Assembly: GCF_000954115.1 (NCBI RefSeq)
Contig: NZ_CP010797.1
Coordinates: 4,712,001 to 4,776,000 of the forward strand
Origin: Rhodococcus sp. B7740
Lineage (GTDB): Bacteria; Actinomycetota; Actinomycetes; Mycobacteriales; Mycobacteriaceae
Direction of reading: 5' to 3'
Length of the DNA: 64,000 bases
In this document: in pieces, positions 17,594 through 26,710 of the stretch
How positions within the stretch are numbered: position 1 is the first letter of the stretch
Layout: every line of letters begins with the position of its first letter
The notes under the pieces: generated by a model
What the model was told of the DNA's origin: nothing
Database searches by the model: none
What the model saw: the letters and a program-made list of their open reading frames with translations, nothing else
Made by a program: the position numbers and the translations under genes

Positions 17594-18534
17594 AGCGGGG
17601 CACACTCGTCTCCCTCGTGGCACTGACGGCCATGACCGTTGCGAGCATCGGGTACCTGGTCGTTGGCGTGCTCGACGTGAACCCGACCAGAACGATCGAT
17701 CGTGTCGTGGTGCACATGGAATCCTCCGGCGGGCTGATGGATACCTCGCAGGTCACCTCGAGAGGCATCAAGGTGGGCCGGGTCGAGTCCATCGCGGTGG
17801 TGCCGGGCGGCCTCGACGTCACACTCGCGCTCGACGCCGCGAACCGGATCCCGGCCGACTCCGAGGTCGTGGTGGCGAACCTGTCCGCAGCAGGCGAGCA
17901 GTTCCTCGACCTTCGGCCTCGAAGCGTCGGAGGGCCGTATCTCACGGACGGAGATGTCCTCGGCAGCGAGCACGTACGCCCGTCGGTCACCGTCAGCGAG
18001 GCCCTCAGCCTGGGTGATTCGCTCGCCTCGCAACTCGATACGAATGCTTTGAGGGGTTTGACCGATACCGCGTCGGCAGCCGTCGAAGGCCGTGGTGCGG
18101 ATATCGATCGTCTCGTGGAGGCATTCCGATTCCTCGCAGCGACGTTGCGGGACAAGAGCGGAGAGATTCGTCGCCTGTACGACAATGCGCAACAAGGTGG
18201 GCGCCTCGCCTACGGGTACGGTCCGGTGATGACCGACGCGGCACCGTGGGTCGGCGCGACGGGTTCGGGTGTGGCAAACCTGCTCGAGGGCTTCAACGAC
18301 TACTCGTACGTCGGCGCGGACGTCTGGGACGATCCGCTGGGCAAGATCGGGCCGAAGATCGATCAGTACCTCACGCCGCTGTCGCCCGATCTCGAACTGA
18401 TTGCGACACTGCTCAAGCCGTACACCGCACCGATCAAGCCGATGCGGATCGACGCAGGCTCGATCGTCGACGTGATGCAGACCGTCTTCCCTCCCGGCGG
18501 GCCGGCGAGGCTTTCCGTAGAAATTCCGAATTGA
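17590..18534 (+). CDS. mceF: MCE family protein MceF
   Basis: The sixth MCE protein, 314 residues, has an N-terminal anchor (LVALTAMTVASIGYLVVGVL), an MCE domain (SGGLMDTSQVTSRGIKVGRVESI) and a helical region. It starts within an ATGA overlap. It is shorter than many MceF proteins, which often carry a longer C-terminal tail. With MceA-E it completes the hexamer. Confidence 0.91.
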   Translation: MKRGTLVSLVALTAMTVASIGYLVVGVLDVNPTRTIDRVVVHMESSGGLMDTSQVTSRGIKVGRVESIAVVPGGLDVTLALDAANRIPADSEVVVANLSAAGEQFLDLRPRSVGGPYLTDGDVLGSEHVRPSVTVSEALSLGDSLASQLDTNALRGLTDTASAAVEGRGADIDRLVEAFRFLAATLRDKSGEIRRLYDNAQQGGRLAYGYGPVMTDAAPWVGATGSGVANLLEGFNDYSYVGADVWDDPLGKIGPKIDQYLTPLSPDLELIATLLKPYTAPIKPMRIDAGSIVDVMQTVFPPGGPARLSVEIPN

Positions 18535-18550
18535 TTGGAGTGACCCCCTC

Positions 18551-19105
18551 ATGGTCGAAGTAGAAGAATCCCGGACCGAGGAGACACCGGTGTCCGCCGA
18601 GACCCCCCGGCGGCGCCGCATTCGGTGGTCCGTGGTCGCTGCCGCGGTACCGGGCATCGCGCTCGCGGCGGTGTTCGGAGTGCTGTGGCATTCCGCAGCA
18701 GGCGATCTGGCCGACGAGCGTGCGCACGATCAGGATCGACAGATGGCGTTGAACACCGCCACCGACTACACGGCGCGGTCGCTGACCTACGATTACCGCA
18801 ACCTCGACGCGTTCTTCGACGGCGTCGACCAGGGCGCATCGCAGTCGCTGCAGGATCGCTACAGCGGTGTTCGTGAGGCCCTCACTGCCATCATGAACGA
18901 GTCCCAGGTGGTCGCCAACGGCGAGGTACTTTCTGCCGCAATCGATTCCGAGTCCGGAGGCGAGTACAAGGTGGCGGTGTTCGCGCAGCAGACCACGCAG
19001 AACGTGCAGCAACCGGACCCCGGCAAGGTGCCCAACCTCCTGCTCGTGACGGTCACCGAGCAGGACGGTCAGTGGATCGTCAGCGACTACGGCCCCAAGA
19101 CCTGA
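18551..19105 (+). CDS. Mce-associated membrane protein
   Basis: A 184-residue protein with an acidic-then-basic N-terminus, one transmembrane helix (VVAAAVPGIALAAVFGVLW, about 28-46) and an extracytoplasmic domain resembling Mam/VirB8-like folds (DYTARSLTYDYRNLDAFFDGV). In mycobacteria such Mam proteins stabilise Mce complexes. It follows mceF by 16 bases, so it is in the same operon. Only one is present here, whereas mce1 and mce4 loci usually have two or more. Confidence 0.85.
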   Translation: MVEVEESRTEETPVSAETPRRRRIRWSVVAAAVPGIALAAVFGVLWHSAAGDLADERAHDQDRQMALNTATDYTARSLTYDYRNLDAFFDGVDQGASQSLQDRYSGVREALTAIMNESQVVANGEVLSAAIDSESGGEYKVAVFAQQTTQNVQQPDPGKVPNLLLVTVTEQDGQWIVSDYGPKT

Positions 19106-19117
19106 CCCGGGGTCAGG
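19101..19117. terminator. Palindrome spanning two convergent stop codons
   Basis: The arms cctgacc and ggtcagg flank a 3-base loop and contain the stop codons of both the Mce-associated gene and the methyltransferase gene. It may work as a weak bidirectional terminator. Confidence 0.35.
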
Positions 19118-20219
19118 AAGCGTTCGTGGCGCTGACGAACTGGGCGAGCCCGCGCACCTCCTGTTCGATTTCGGTCATCCCACATGCCTCGAAGATCGAC
19201 GTGAACTGTTCTTTCTCGAACATGCGGACCCCGATACGCCCCGACGCTGCACCCACCACCGACCGCACCGGAGCGGTCTCACGGCCGTAGCTCGTCATGA
19301 TCGCGATTCGACCACCCGGCCGGAGCACCCGGACGAGTTCGTCGACCACGGTCAGCGGGTTCGGGATCAGGTACAGGGCGGCGAAGCAGCACACGGCGTC
19401 GAAGGCGTTGTCGGCGAACGGCAGTGACTGAGCATCACCGCGCATGTACGCGGCGTGGGGCCCGCGGTTGTCTCGAACGGCGCGGCGAATCATCTGCTCC
19501 GAGATGTCGAATCCGATGGCGATGCCGTCTCCGCTCAGGTGCTCCGACAGGTTCCTGGTGAAGTTTCCCGGTCCCGATGCCACGTCCAGCACCTTCATGT
19601 CGCCGGTCAGTCGCAGGTCCGAGGCGGCCTTGGCGCGTTCGGCGGACATGGACAGGCCACCGACCCCCATCATGGCGATACCGGCGGGACGCCAGAGCTT
19701 TTCGTAGATCGAGGCAACCAGGCTGTTGTTCATCGCCTTGCTCGCGGTGGTCGGTGACGGCGCAGGCGTACCGCCGAGCAGTTCCACGTAGCCCTCGGTC
19801 GTGTCCGCGCTCGCGCGGAATTCGGGTTCGAGCAGTGCGGCCGCTCTCGCGAGCGCTCGGTCCTCGGCCGATGGTGTGCTTGCGGCCGGTGTGTCGTCCC
19901 AGTCTTCCTCGGGTTCGAGCGGGTAGGGCGGATTTCCTTTGCCCTGCAGCCGGTATCGACCCCAGAAGTCCACGTCGTCCACCGTGACGGGTGCGGTACC
20001 GCTGTCGGTGCTCAGCAGGCCCTTGCGGCTACTGGCCGCGGCCTCCATGAATTCCTGGAGTCCTTCGTGTGGCCGGACGCGTCCGTACCAACGGAAGATG
20101 CCGTCGATGGGTTGGGAGTGCCCGCGCAGATCGATCCGGACGTCGAATTCGGCCGCCGGATCGTCGAAAGTCAATGTGGCAGGACCGCGGTAGTCGGGCT
20201 TGCCGGAGAGATCACTCAC
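19113..20219 (-). CDS. DUF4873 domain fused to SAM-dependent methyltransferase
   Basis: The 368-residue product has an N-terminal domain of about 100 residues (YRGPATLTFDDPAAEFDVRI, GIFRWYGRV) that I assign to DUF4873, a linker, and a class I methyltransferase with motif I VLDVASGPGNF and the later motif LRPGGRIAIMTSYG. DUF4873 is known on some flavoprotein monooxygenases, and a Baeyer-Villiger-type enzyme is encoded 2.7 kb away in the divergent operon. The GTG start overlaps the stop of the TetR gene (GTGA), so the two are co-translated. The substrate may be a product of the neighbouring oxygenases (inference). Confidence 0.8.
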   Translation of the reverse strand: MSDLSGKPDYRGPATLTFDDPAAEFDVRIDLRGHSQPIDGIFRWYGRVRPHEGLQEFMEAAASSRKGLLSTDSGTAPVTVDDVDFWGRYRLQGKGNPPYPLEPEEDWDDTPAASTPSAEDRALARAAALLEPEFRASADTTEGYVELLGGTPAPSPTTASKAMNNSLVASIYEKLWRPAGIAMMGVGGLSMSAERAKAASDLRLTGDMKVLDVASGPGNFTRNLSEHLSGDGIAIGFDISEQMIRRAVRDNRGPHAAYMRGDAQSLPFADNAFDAVCCFAALYLIPNPLTVVDELVRVLRPGGRIAIMTSYGRETAPVRSVVGAASGRIGVRMFEKEQFTSIFEACGMTEIEQEVRGLAQFVSATNAS

Positions 20220-21010
20220 GGGTTTCCTCTTCCCTCCTCGCGTACGAACGCGACATGCATGGGTTGATCGGATTCGATGCGGACGCCGACGAGCGCACAC
20301 GAGGATTCGACGATCCCCCGCACGATGGCTGCCAGATGGGCGGTGAAAGCTTCGATCGGTATGACGAGCTCGTGGTCGTCCGAACTGCCGAGCCACCAGT
20401 CCGTGGCGGTGGCCACCGCGCCGAATGCAGAATAGGAAACCATCTCGACCGTCGAATTGTCCACTGCTGGTCCGTGAATGGCGCCGGCGAGCATCTGAGC
20501 AACCGTGTCGGATGCGGCACGCGCAGAGGCCAGCGCTGGGTCCGTTGCGGACTCGGTCGTGGTCTGCCGGCCACTCGTGCGGGCCAGGAAGTGGCCGTGG
20601 ACGAGAAATCGGAACAGGTTGGGATGTTCCGACACGACTGCCGCGTATCCGGCGGCGCTGCGATCGATGAGGTCGGTCACCGAATCCTCGAACAGGTTGA
20701 CCGTGCCGACTATCCGATCCCACAGCATCTGTTGGACGTGCTCGACGATGGCCGAGTACAGATCGGACCGGTCGGCGAAGTGTCGATAGAGCTTGGGTTT
20801 GGCGGTACCGGCCGCTTTCGCGATATCGCCCATGCTGACGCTCGGGCCGTGCATGTCGATCGCGACCAGTGCCGCCGCGACGAACTTCCGTCGCACCTCG
20901 AGGCGGTGTTCGCGCCAGCGTTCGGTGCGAGCATCGATCTTCTTGCACGGGGTCGAGTGCCGCCCATCCTCGGGGTTGACACGTCCGGTGAGTTGAACCA
21001 CACTCGACAC
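20216..21010 (-). CDS. TetR family regulator
   Basis: A 264-residue regulator with an N-terminal helix-turn-helix (SMGDIAKAAGTAKPKLYRHFADRSDLY, about residues 57-85) and a ligand-binding C-terminal domain. The start is a GTG at 21010; about 40 residues precede the HTH, longer than usual, so a later start is possible. It is divergent from the diiron oxygenase operon and co-transcribed with the methyltransferase gene. It therefore probably represses one or both units through the palindrome in between. Confidence 0.88.
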   Translation of the reverse strand: MSSVVQLTGRVNPEDGRHSTPCKKIDARTERWREHRLEVRRKFVAAALVAIDMHGPSVSMGDIAKAAGTAKPKLYRHFADRSDLYSAIVEHVQQMLWDRIVGTVNLFEDSVTDLIDRSAAGYAAVVSEHPNLFRFLVHGHFLARTSGRQTTTESATDPALASARAASDTVAQMLAGAIHGPAVDNSTVEMVSYSAFGAVATATDWWLGSSDDHELVIPIEAFTAHLAAIVRGIVESSCALVGVRIESDQPMHVAFVREEGRGNP

Positions 21011-21032
21011 AGTACCTACTACCGCCGGTACT
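21011..21032. promoter_or_regulatory. Candidate TetR operator
   Basis: The arms AGTACC and GGTACT flank a 10-base centre directly upstream of the TetR start codon, within the 86-base divergent promoter region. A nested TACC-gcc-GGTA pair shares the right arm. The location fits autoregulation and control of the divergent operon. Confidence 0.4.
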
Positions 21033-21096
21033 GGCTACCGTGAGTTCGGGGTAGTCGGAGGGGCCGGGGGGCCGTCGATCACAAGGGGGATCGGTT

Positions 21097-22092
21097 GTGA
21101 AGCGTGCAATTGTCGATGAGCGAGTCGGTGGCGGGGATGCCGGATCGTCGCCGGGTCGGCTGATGACCGAGGACCAGTCGACCTCGCGTGCGAAGACAGT
21201 CGGACCGAGAGACAAAACGGCGCGAAGACTGCTGAAGTCGACTGCGAACAAGTTCTACGACGGCGAGGCCGACATCGATTGGGATGCTCCGATGGTCGAC
21301 GGTATGCGCTGGATGCCCGAGCACCGAATCTCGCTGTATCGAACCAAGTTGTGGGACAAACTGACCGAAGAACAGCGTCGCGAACTGGGCCGCCACGAGA
21401 TCGTCAGCATTCTGTCGTTCGGGATCTACGCCGAGGGCATTCTCAGTGCGAACCTGCTCCGGGTGTTCGGCAAGGGCACGTTCTCCGATCATTCGATGTA
21501 CTCGATAGCCGAGGTCGGCGAGGAATCACGGCACTCGATCATGTTCGGCAAGCTCATCGAGAAGACCGGCTTGAAGCCGTACACGATGCCCAAAGCGGGT
21601 CTGCTGGTCTCGAAGATCGCGCAGTTCCTTCCGCTCGGTCCTGCCTCCTACGGCGGGACGCTCCTCATCGAGGAGGTTCTCGATCGTGCGCAGCGAGAGG
21701 CGCAGAACGATCCGGAGATGCAGCCTCACCTGCGCCAGATGATGCGAATCCACGTAATCGAGGAATCTCGGCACATCACGTACGCCCGCGAGGAAATGGT
21801 GCGGTCGATGCAGGCGACGAACCGGATCAATCGCGCGATCCATCGGGTGATCCTGGCGACCGTTGCCAACTTCACGTACATCGCACTGATCAATCCCCGG
21901 GTGTACCGATCGGTCGGAATCAATCCGATTCGTGGGATCGTGACCGCGATGGCGAGTCCCACCTACAAGACCAACATGCAGTTCTTCTCCGAACCGATGA
22001 TCCGTTTCTTCGCCGAGGCCGGCATGTGCGAGGGCGTGGTGACCAGTCGCCTGTGGAAGATGACCCGTGCCATGCCGGACGATCTGGCATGA
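21097..22092 (+). CDS. AurF-type diiron oxygenase
   Basis: This 331-residue protein belongs to the AurF/p-aminobenzoate N-oxygenase diiron family, soluble enzymes that use O2 at a two-iron centre. All seven expected ligands can be placed: Glu113 (IYAEG), Glu143 and His146 (EESRH), Glu192/193 (LLIEEV), and His219, Glu223 and His226 (HVIEESRH). The GTG start follows AAGGGGG by about seven bases. It opens a four-gene operon in which every junction is an ATGA overlap. Its substrate is unknown; members oxidise aromatic amines and other small molecules. Confidence 0.87.
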   Translation: MKRAIVDERVGGGDAGSSPGRLMTEDQSTSRAKTVGPRDKTARRLLKSTANKFYDGEADIDWDAPMVDGMRWMPEHRISLYRTKLWDKLTEEQRRELGRHEIVSILSFGIYAEGILSANLLRVFGKGTFSDHSMYSIAEVGEESRHSIMFGKLIEKTGLKPYTMPKAGLLVSKIAQFLPLGPASYGGTLLIEEVLDRAQREAQNDPEMQPHLRQMMRIHVIEESRHITYAREEMVRSMQATNRINRAIHRVILATVANFTYIALINPRVYRSVGINPIRGIVTAMASPTYKTNMQFFSEPMIRFFAEAGMCEGVVTSRLWKMTRAMPDDLA

Positions 22093-22952
22093 CCGCACGC
22101 TCATCCGCTGTACAGTACGATCCGCATGTCGACATAGATTGGGAATCGTCCTGGGGCAGCGATGAATTCGCGCTTCCCCTCGAATCCGTGACCCTGTACG
22201 GAACACGCCGGTGGGAGAGGCTGTCCGACGAGAGTCGTCGCACCCTTGCTCTACACGAGGCAGTGAGCAGATGGAGCACCGTCGCGTACCTGACCGCGAT
22301 GTTGACCGGGAATCAGCTCAGGCGCGTAGCGGAGGACGGTCTCAACACCGAGGCATGTCGCAATGCTCTCGAGGAGGTGGCCGGAAGTTCGCGCACCACG
22401 ATCACCTTCGGGCGACTCGTTCGTGCCACGGCTCTCCCACCGTACAGGCCCCCGAGGGGAACGACGACGGCCGTCAAACTGCTGGGATTCCTGCCTCTGG
22501 GTGCGGCGTCGCATGCGTCGATCCTGCTGGTCGAAGAGACCTTCGCGCGGTCGATGCAGGGCGCGGTGACCGACCCGGGTATCGAAACCCATGTTCGCCA
22601 GGCCGTGAAATTGCATCGACTCGAGAGTGTCGGCCGTTTCGCTTCCGCTCGATCGGAAGTGCTTGCGGCCCAGCAGGGATCGAATAGAATCGTCCGTGCG
22701 TACAACCGATTTCTGCTGGCTATTCTTGCGAACGCGATTCTCCGTCTCGGTGTCTCGTTCGAGGTGTACCGAGCCGTCGGGATGAGTCCGCTTCGTGGTG
22801 CGCTCGCGTCCCGTCACCGGCGGGCCGCGCTCAGACGGCGGGATGCCGCCAGTGCCGTCGCGTTCTTCGAGTCGGCCGGGTTGCTCGAGGGGACGATCAC
22901 CGCTGTGTTGTGGAGGATGACCGGCGTCGTGCCCTCGGAGGATCGGCGATGA
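22089..22952 (+). CDS. AurF-like paralogue lacking most metal ligands (pseudo-oxygenase)
   Basis: A 287-residue protein that aligns along its length with the upstream diiron oxygenase (DIDW start, FLPLG, LLVEE, YRAVGMSPLRG, LWRMT). Of the seven iron ligands only the LLVEE Glu (149/150) and His176 remain. The others are replaced: Glu113 by Thr69, Glu143 by Ser100, His146 by Thr103, Glu223 by Ser and His226 by Arg. It should not bind a diiron centre. The start overlaps the stop of the active paralogue, so the two are made together, which suggests a heteromeric partner or scaffold (inference). Confidence 0.8.
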   Translation: MTARSSAVQYDPHVDIDWESSWGSDEFALPLESVTLYGTRRWERLSDESRRTLALHEAVSRWSTVAYLTAMLTGNQLRRVAEDGLNTEACRNALEEVAGSSRTTITFGRLVRATALPPYRPPRGTTTAVKLLGFLPLGAASHASILLVEETFARSMQGAVTDPGIETHVRQAVKLHRLESVGRFASARSEVLAAQQGSNRIVRAYNRFLLAILANAILRLGVSFEVYRAVGMSPLRGALASRHRRAALRRRDAASAVAFFESAGLLEGTITAVLWRMTGVVPSEDRR

Positions 22953-24463
22953 CGGTCCATCACACCGGGGTTCTGGTCATCGGCAGTGGCTTCTCCGGGT
23001 TGGGGATGGCGATCTCGCTCCGCACCCGCGGTCGCGACGACTTCCTCGTTCTGGAGAAGGCACAGTCCGTCGGGGGCACCTGGCGAGACAACACCTATCC
23101 GGGTTGCGCGTGCGACGTCCCGTCGCACATGTATTCGTACTCGTTCGAGCCCAACCCCGAATGGTCGCAGATGTGGTCTGCCCAACCGGAGATCCTGAGC
23201 TATCTACAACAGCTCTCGGTCAAGTATCGCCTGGACGACAACATTCGGTTCGGTGTCGAGTGCGACGGTGGCTTCTGGGACGAGAACGAGCACCGATGGC
23301 ACATCACGACGACGAACGGTGACGAATACGTCGCTCAGTTCATCGTCTCCGGCATCGGAGCGCTGCACGTTCCCAACACTCCGGAGCTGCCGGGCATCGA
23401 GTCGTTCACGGGCACGGCCTTTCACTCGGCGCGGTGGGACCACGAGGTGGATCTGACCGGCAGGAAAGTGGCAGTCATCGGAACCGGTGCGAGCGCAGTG
23501 CAGTTCGTCCCGCAGATCGCAGAGACCGTCGGCGAACTACACCTGTATCAACGATCTCCCGCGTGGGTGCTCCCGAGGCGGAATTTTGACATCCCGACCG
23601 GTCTCCGACGACTCTTTCGTCGATCGGCGCTGGCGCGCAAGGTGTTCCGAAATTCGATCTACTGGTCTGCGGAGTCTCTCGCGATAGGCCTCAACGGGCA
23701 TTCCAATCTCCTGCGTCCGGTCGAGGCAGCTGCACGCAGGTTCATCGAGCGAGAGGTATCGGATCCGGAGCTGCGCAAGAAATTGACCCCGAACTATCGC
23801 ATCGGGTGCAAGCGATTGCTCGGATCCAACACGTATTACCGGGCGTTGACTCGGCCCGACACGGACGTGATCACCGACTCGATCGCGGAGGTACGCGAAC
23901 GGTCGATCGTCGCCGCAGACGGGACCGAACGCGAGGTGGACGTCATCATCTACGCCACCGGTTTTCATGTCACCGATGGGTTCGACGGTCTGAACGTGGC
24001 CGGTATAGGTGGCCGGAAGCTGGTGCAGCACTGGCAAGAACACGGAATCGAGACTCATCTGGGAATCGTGGCCGCGGGATACCCCAACGCATTCTTCCTG
24101 CTCGGTCCCAACACCGGGCTCGGGCACAACTCCGTGGTGTTCATGATCGAACAACAGATCCGGTACGCCCTCTCGGTGATGGACTTCGTCCGGTCCAGTG
24201 CCGCCGACGCGGTGACGGTTCGGCAGCAGACACAGGACCGCTTCAACGCCGAGATCCAGGCGAAGCTGAACAAGGGCGTATGGAGCACGGGCGGCTGCAC
24301 CAGTTGGTACCTCGATTCGCACGGTGCCAACCGGACGGTGTGGCCCGGATTCACCTGGCAGTACTGGCTTCGCACAAAGAAATTCGATCCGGCACAGTAC
24401 GAATTCCTGCTCCCGACCGGAGCAGGAACCGACAGCGAGAATGTGGAAGAAGTGCGTATATGA
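22949..24463 (+). CDS. Flavin-containing Baeyer-Villiger-type monooxygenase
   Basis: A 504-residue FAD/NADPH monooxygenase. It has the FAD-binding GSGFSGLGMA near residue 10, the Baeyer-Villiger fingerprint FTGTAFHSARWD (FxGxxxHxxxWD) around residue 155, a second Rossmann motif GTGASAVQ, and the C-terminal ATGFHVTDGF. Such enzymes insert oxygen next to ketones or oxidise heteroatoms. The ATG at 22949 overlaps the previous stop. Within the operon it would act before or after the diiron enzyme on the same substrate. The closest functional class could also be the MymA-like mycobacterial monooxygenases. Confidence 0.9.
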   Translation: MTVHHTGVLVIGSGFSGLGMAISLRTRGRDDFLVLEKAQSVGGTWRDNTYPGCACDVPSHMYSYSFEPNPEWSQMWSAQPEILSYLQQLSVKYRLDDNIRFGVECDGGFWDENEHRWHITTTNGDEYVAQFIVSGIGALHVPNTPELPGIESFTGTAFHSARWDHEVDLTGRKVAVIGTGASAVQFVPQIAETVGELHLYQRSPAWVLPRRNFDIPTGLRRLFRRSALARKVFRNSIYWSAESLAIGLNGHSNLLRPVEAAARRFIEREVSDPELRKKLTPNYRIGCKRLLGSNTYYRALTRPDTDVITDSIAEVRERSIVAADGTEREVDVIIYATGFHVTDGFDGLNVAGIGGRKLVQHWQEHGIETHLGIVAAGYPNAFFLLGPNTGLGHNSVVFMIEQQIRYALSVMDFVRSSAADAVTVRQQTQDRFNAEIQAKLNKGVWSTGGCTSWYLDSHGANRTVWPGFTWQYWLRTKKFDPAQYEFLLPTGAGTDSENVEEVRI

Positions 24464-25311
24464 AGAATTTCGAGAACAAGGTCGCCGTCGTGTCCGGTGC
24501 CGGTTCGGGGATCGGTCGCGCCCTCGCGCTCGATCTGGCGGAGCGTGGAGCGCAGCTTGCGCTGTCCGATATCGACGGCGAAGGACTCGGCGAAACCCTC
24601 GTTCTGTGCGAGAAGGTCGGAGCCCGCACGGTGACGTACGAGCTGGACGTGTCGGACCGGTCCGCCGTCCACACGCACGCGGATGCAGTGCTGAGCGAAT
24701 TCGGACGCGTCAATTTCGTCGCCAACAATGCCGGCGTCGCGTTGGGTGCCGATGTGGTCGACATGACCTGGGACGATTTCGAGTGGGTCATGAACATCGA
24801 CTTCTGGGGAGTTGCCAACGGTACCAAGGCTTTTCTGCCTGCCCTGATCGAGTCGGGTGAGGGTCACCTCGTCAACGTCTCCAGCGTGTTCGGCCTGATG
24901 GGCATTCCAGGTCAGAGTGCCTACAATTCCGCGAAATTCGCTGTTCGGGGATTCACCGAAGCATTGCGTCAGGAAATGAAGATCGCTCGACACCCTGTCG
25001 GAGTGACGTGCGTGCATCCGGGCGGCATCAAGACCAACATCGTGGCCAACGCCCGCGGAATGGACGACCTCGGCACACCCGACGAAGCCTCGCGTCGATT
25101 CCAACAGATCGCGCTGACCACACCGACGAGGGCCGCCAAGGTGATCCTCGCGGGAGTGGAGAAGAACAAGCCGCGCGTTCTGATCGGCCCCGACGCCCGC
25201 GCTTTCGATCTGATTCCGAGACTCGTGGGTCCGCGCTATCAGGACATCCTGGCCCCGCTCGGTCGGCTCGGCCGGTCGGCGGGAAACAAGCGCGCCGGGG
25301 TGACGAAGTAG
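24460..25311 (+). CDS. Short-chain dehydrogenase/reductase
   Basis: A 283-residue classical SDR, cytosolic and NAD(P)-dependent. The cofactor motif GAGSGIG is at residues 13-19, NNAG follows, and the catalytic Ser, Tyr and Lys appear in NVSSVFG and YNSAK. It ends the four-gene operon through another ATGA overlap, so its alcohol/ketone chemistry is likely linked to the flavoprotein upstream, for example making or consuming the ketone. The C-terminal KRAGVTK tail is basic. Confidence 0.92.
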   Translation: MKNFENKVAVVSGAGSGIGRALALDLAERGAQLALSDIDGEGLGETLVLCEKVGARTVTYELDVSDRSAVHTHADAVLSEFGRVNFVANNAGVALGADVVDMTWDDFEWVMNIDFWGVANGTKAFLPALIESGEGHLVNVSSVFGLMGIPGQSAYNSAKFAVRGFTEALRQEMKIARHPVGVTCVHPGGIKTNIVANARGMDDLGTPDEASRRFQQIALTTPTRAAKVILAGVEKNKPRVLIGPDARAFDLIPRLVGPRYQDILAPLGRLGRSAGNKRAGVTK

Positions 25312-25321
25312 CGGCGCAGCG

Positions 25322-26707
25322 TCAGCGGTTCTGCTCGCCCCGCCACCGCAACTCGGCAACACCGAGTTCGGTGACCGGGGCGTCGCCGTAGATCCATTCG
25401 CGAGCGATTCCGTGCCAGTTGGCCGTCGCCTCGAGCTGCCCCAGAACGCCGAACGTCATGAAATCGGCTCGACGGGAGAACAGGTGCTCGGCAGGAAGGT
25501 TCTGCCGCTTCATTCCGGTGAATTGTCCACCGCGTGGGTCGATCGCGAGCATCAGCCCACTCGACGCCAACGACGGTGTCACCGTCATGACCCGATCGAC
25601 GAGATTCCATTCCGACGCCGCGAAGACGTACTCCAGACATTCGTCCGCGGTGACGCCGGCGGTGGCGTCGACGATACCCCGGGCGATCATCGCGGCGAGC
25701 AGGTCCACGCCGCGTTCTTCCGACGCCATCCTCAGACAGTCGAGCTCGAACTCGACGTGCTCTCGTCGCATGCGGTTGAAGAGACCGAAGTCGATGAACC
25801 CGACGCGACCGTCGTTGCCGAGCAACATGTTTCCCGGATGCGGATCACCGCAGAATTCGTCGTACCGATACAGCGAACCGATGTAGAAGCGGTAGACGAT
25901 CTCGCCGATGCGATCGCGTTCGGCGGCGGGTAGTGACCGAATTCGATCGAACGCGATGCCGTCGAAGAACTCGGTGACGAGAACTCGGCGGGTACACATG
26001 CCCTCGATCGCGTCGGGCACAGCGAGAAACGGGTGGTTGCGGAATCGATCGGCCAGGATCGATTGGGTGCGCGCCTCTTCCAGGTAGTCGAGTTCGCGTT
26101 CGAAATTCAGACGCAATTCCTCGACGAGCTCCGGCTCGGCCACCGCGGGAAGAGCGTTGCGCCAGAACTTCAGAAACAGTGCGAGGTTCTTCATGTCGGC
26201 GCGCACCGCGTCGTCGACTCCGGGGTACTGGACCTTGACGGCGACGACTCGGCCGTCGTGCAGGCGAGCGCGGTAGACCTGGCCGATCGAGGCGGCGGCG
26301 ATCGGATCTCGGTCGAACTCGGCGAAGAGGTTGGCGACGGTGTCGCCCAGATCCGTTTCGACGACGGCGCGCATCGCGTCGAAGTCGACTTCCGGGGCTC
26401 GGTCGCGAAGTGCGGCGAGCTTGTCCTGGAACCGTTGTCGATGGTGCTCGGGGACCAGGGCGGGATCGAGTACCGAGAACATCTGGCCCAGCTTCATCGC
26501 TGCGCCCTTCATGCTGCCGAGCACGGTCACCAGCTGATCGGCCGCCTGCACCGAGGCTTTCTCCGAGATCCGATCGCGCACCGCTTCCGACCGTCCGACC
26601 ATCGACATGCGGGCTCCCGCGGTGCGGACCGCCTGGCCGGCCGCTGCGCGTCCCAGCGCGGCACCCCGTGCGGTACGCGAGGTGGGGATCGGGCGGTCGG
26701 CGGACAC
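25322..26707 (-). CDS. ABC1/UbiB-family atypical kinase
   Basis: A 461-residue member of the ABC1 (UbiB/ADCK) family. The KxGQ motif is in MKLGQMFSVLD (about residue 72), the Ala-rich nucleotide loop is AAASIGQVYRA, the invariant Lys is in VAVKVQYPG, and the catalytic and metal-binding motifs are FCGDPHPGNML and GFIDFGL. These proteins are ATPases linked to quinone or lipid metabolism. The start is GTG at 26707, three bases after the upstream AhpD-like gene, so they form a two-gene operon. It is convergent with the SDR. Confidence 0.9.
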   Translation of the reverse strand: MSADRPIPTSRTARGAALGRAAAGQAVRTAGARMSMVGRSEAVRDRISEKASVQAADQLVTVLGSMKGAAMKLGQMFSVLDPALVPEHHRQRFQDKLAALRDRAPEVDFDAMRAVVETDLGDTVANLFAEFDRDPIAAASIGQVYRARLHDGRVVAVKVQYPGVDDAVRADMKNLALFLKFWRNALPAVAEPELVEELRLNFERELDYLEEARTQSILADRFRNHPFLAVPDAIEGMCTRRVLVTEFFDGIAFDRIRSLPAAERDRIGEIVYRFYIGSLYRYDEFCGDPHPGNMLLGNDGRVGFIDFGLFNRMRREHVEFELDCLRMASEERGVDLLAAMIARGIVDATAGVTADECLEYVFAASEWNLVDRVMTVTPSLASSGLMLAIDPRGGQFTGMKRQNLPAEHLFSRRADFMTFGVLGQLEATANWHGIAREWIYGDAPVTELGVAELRWRGEQNR

Positions 26708-26710
26708 CCT

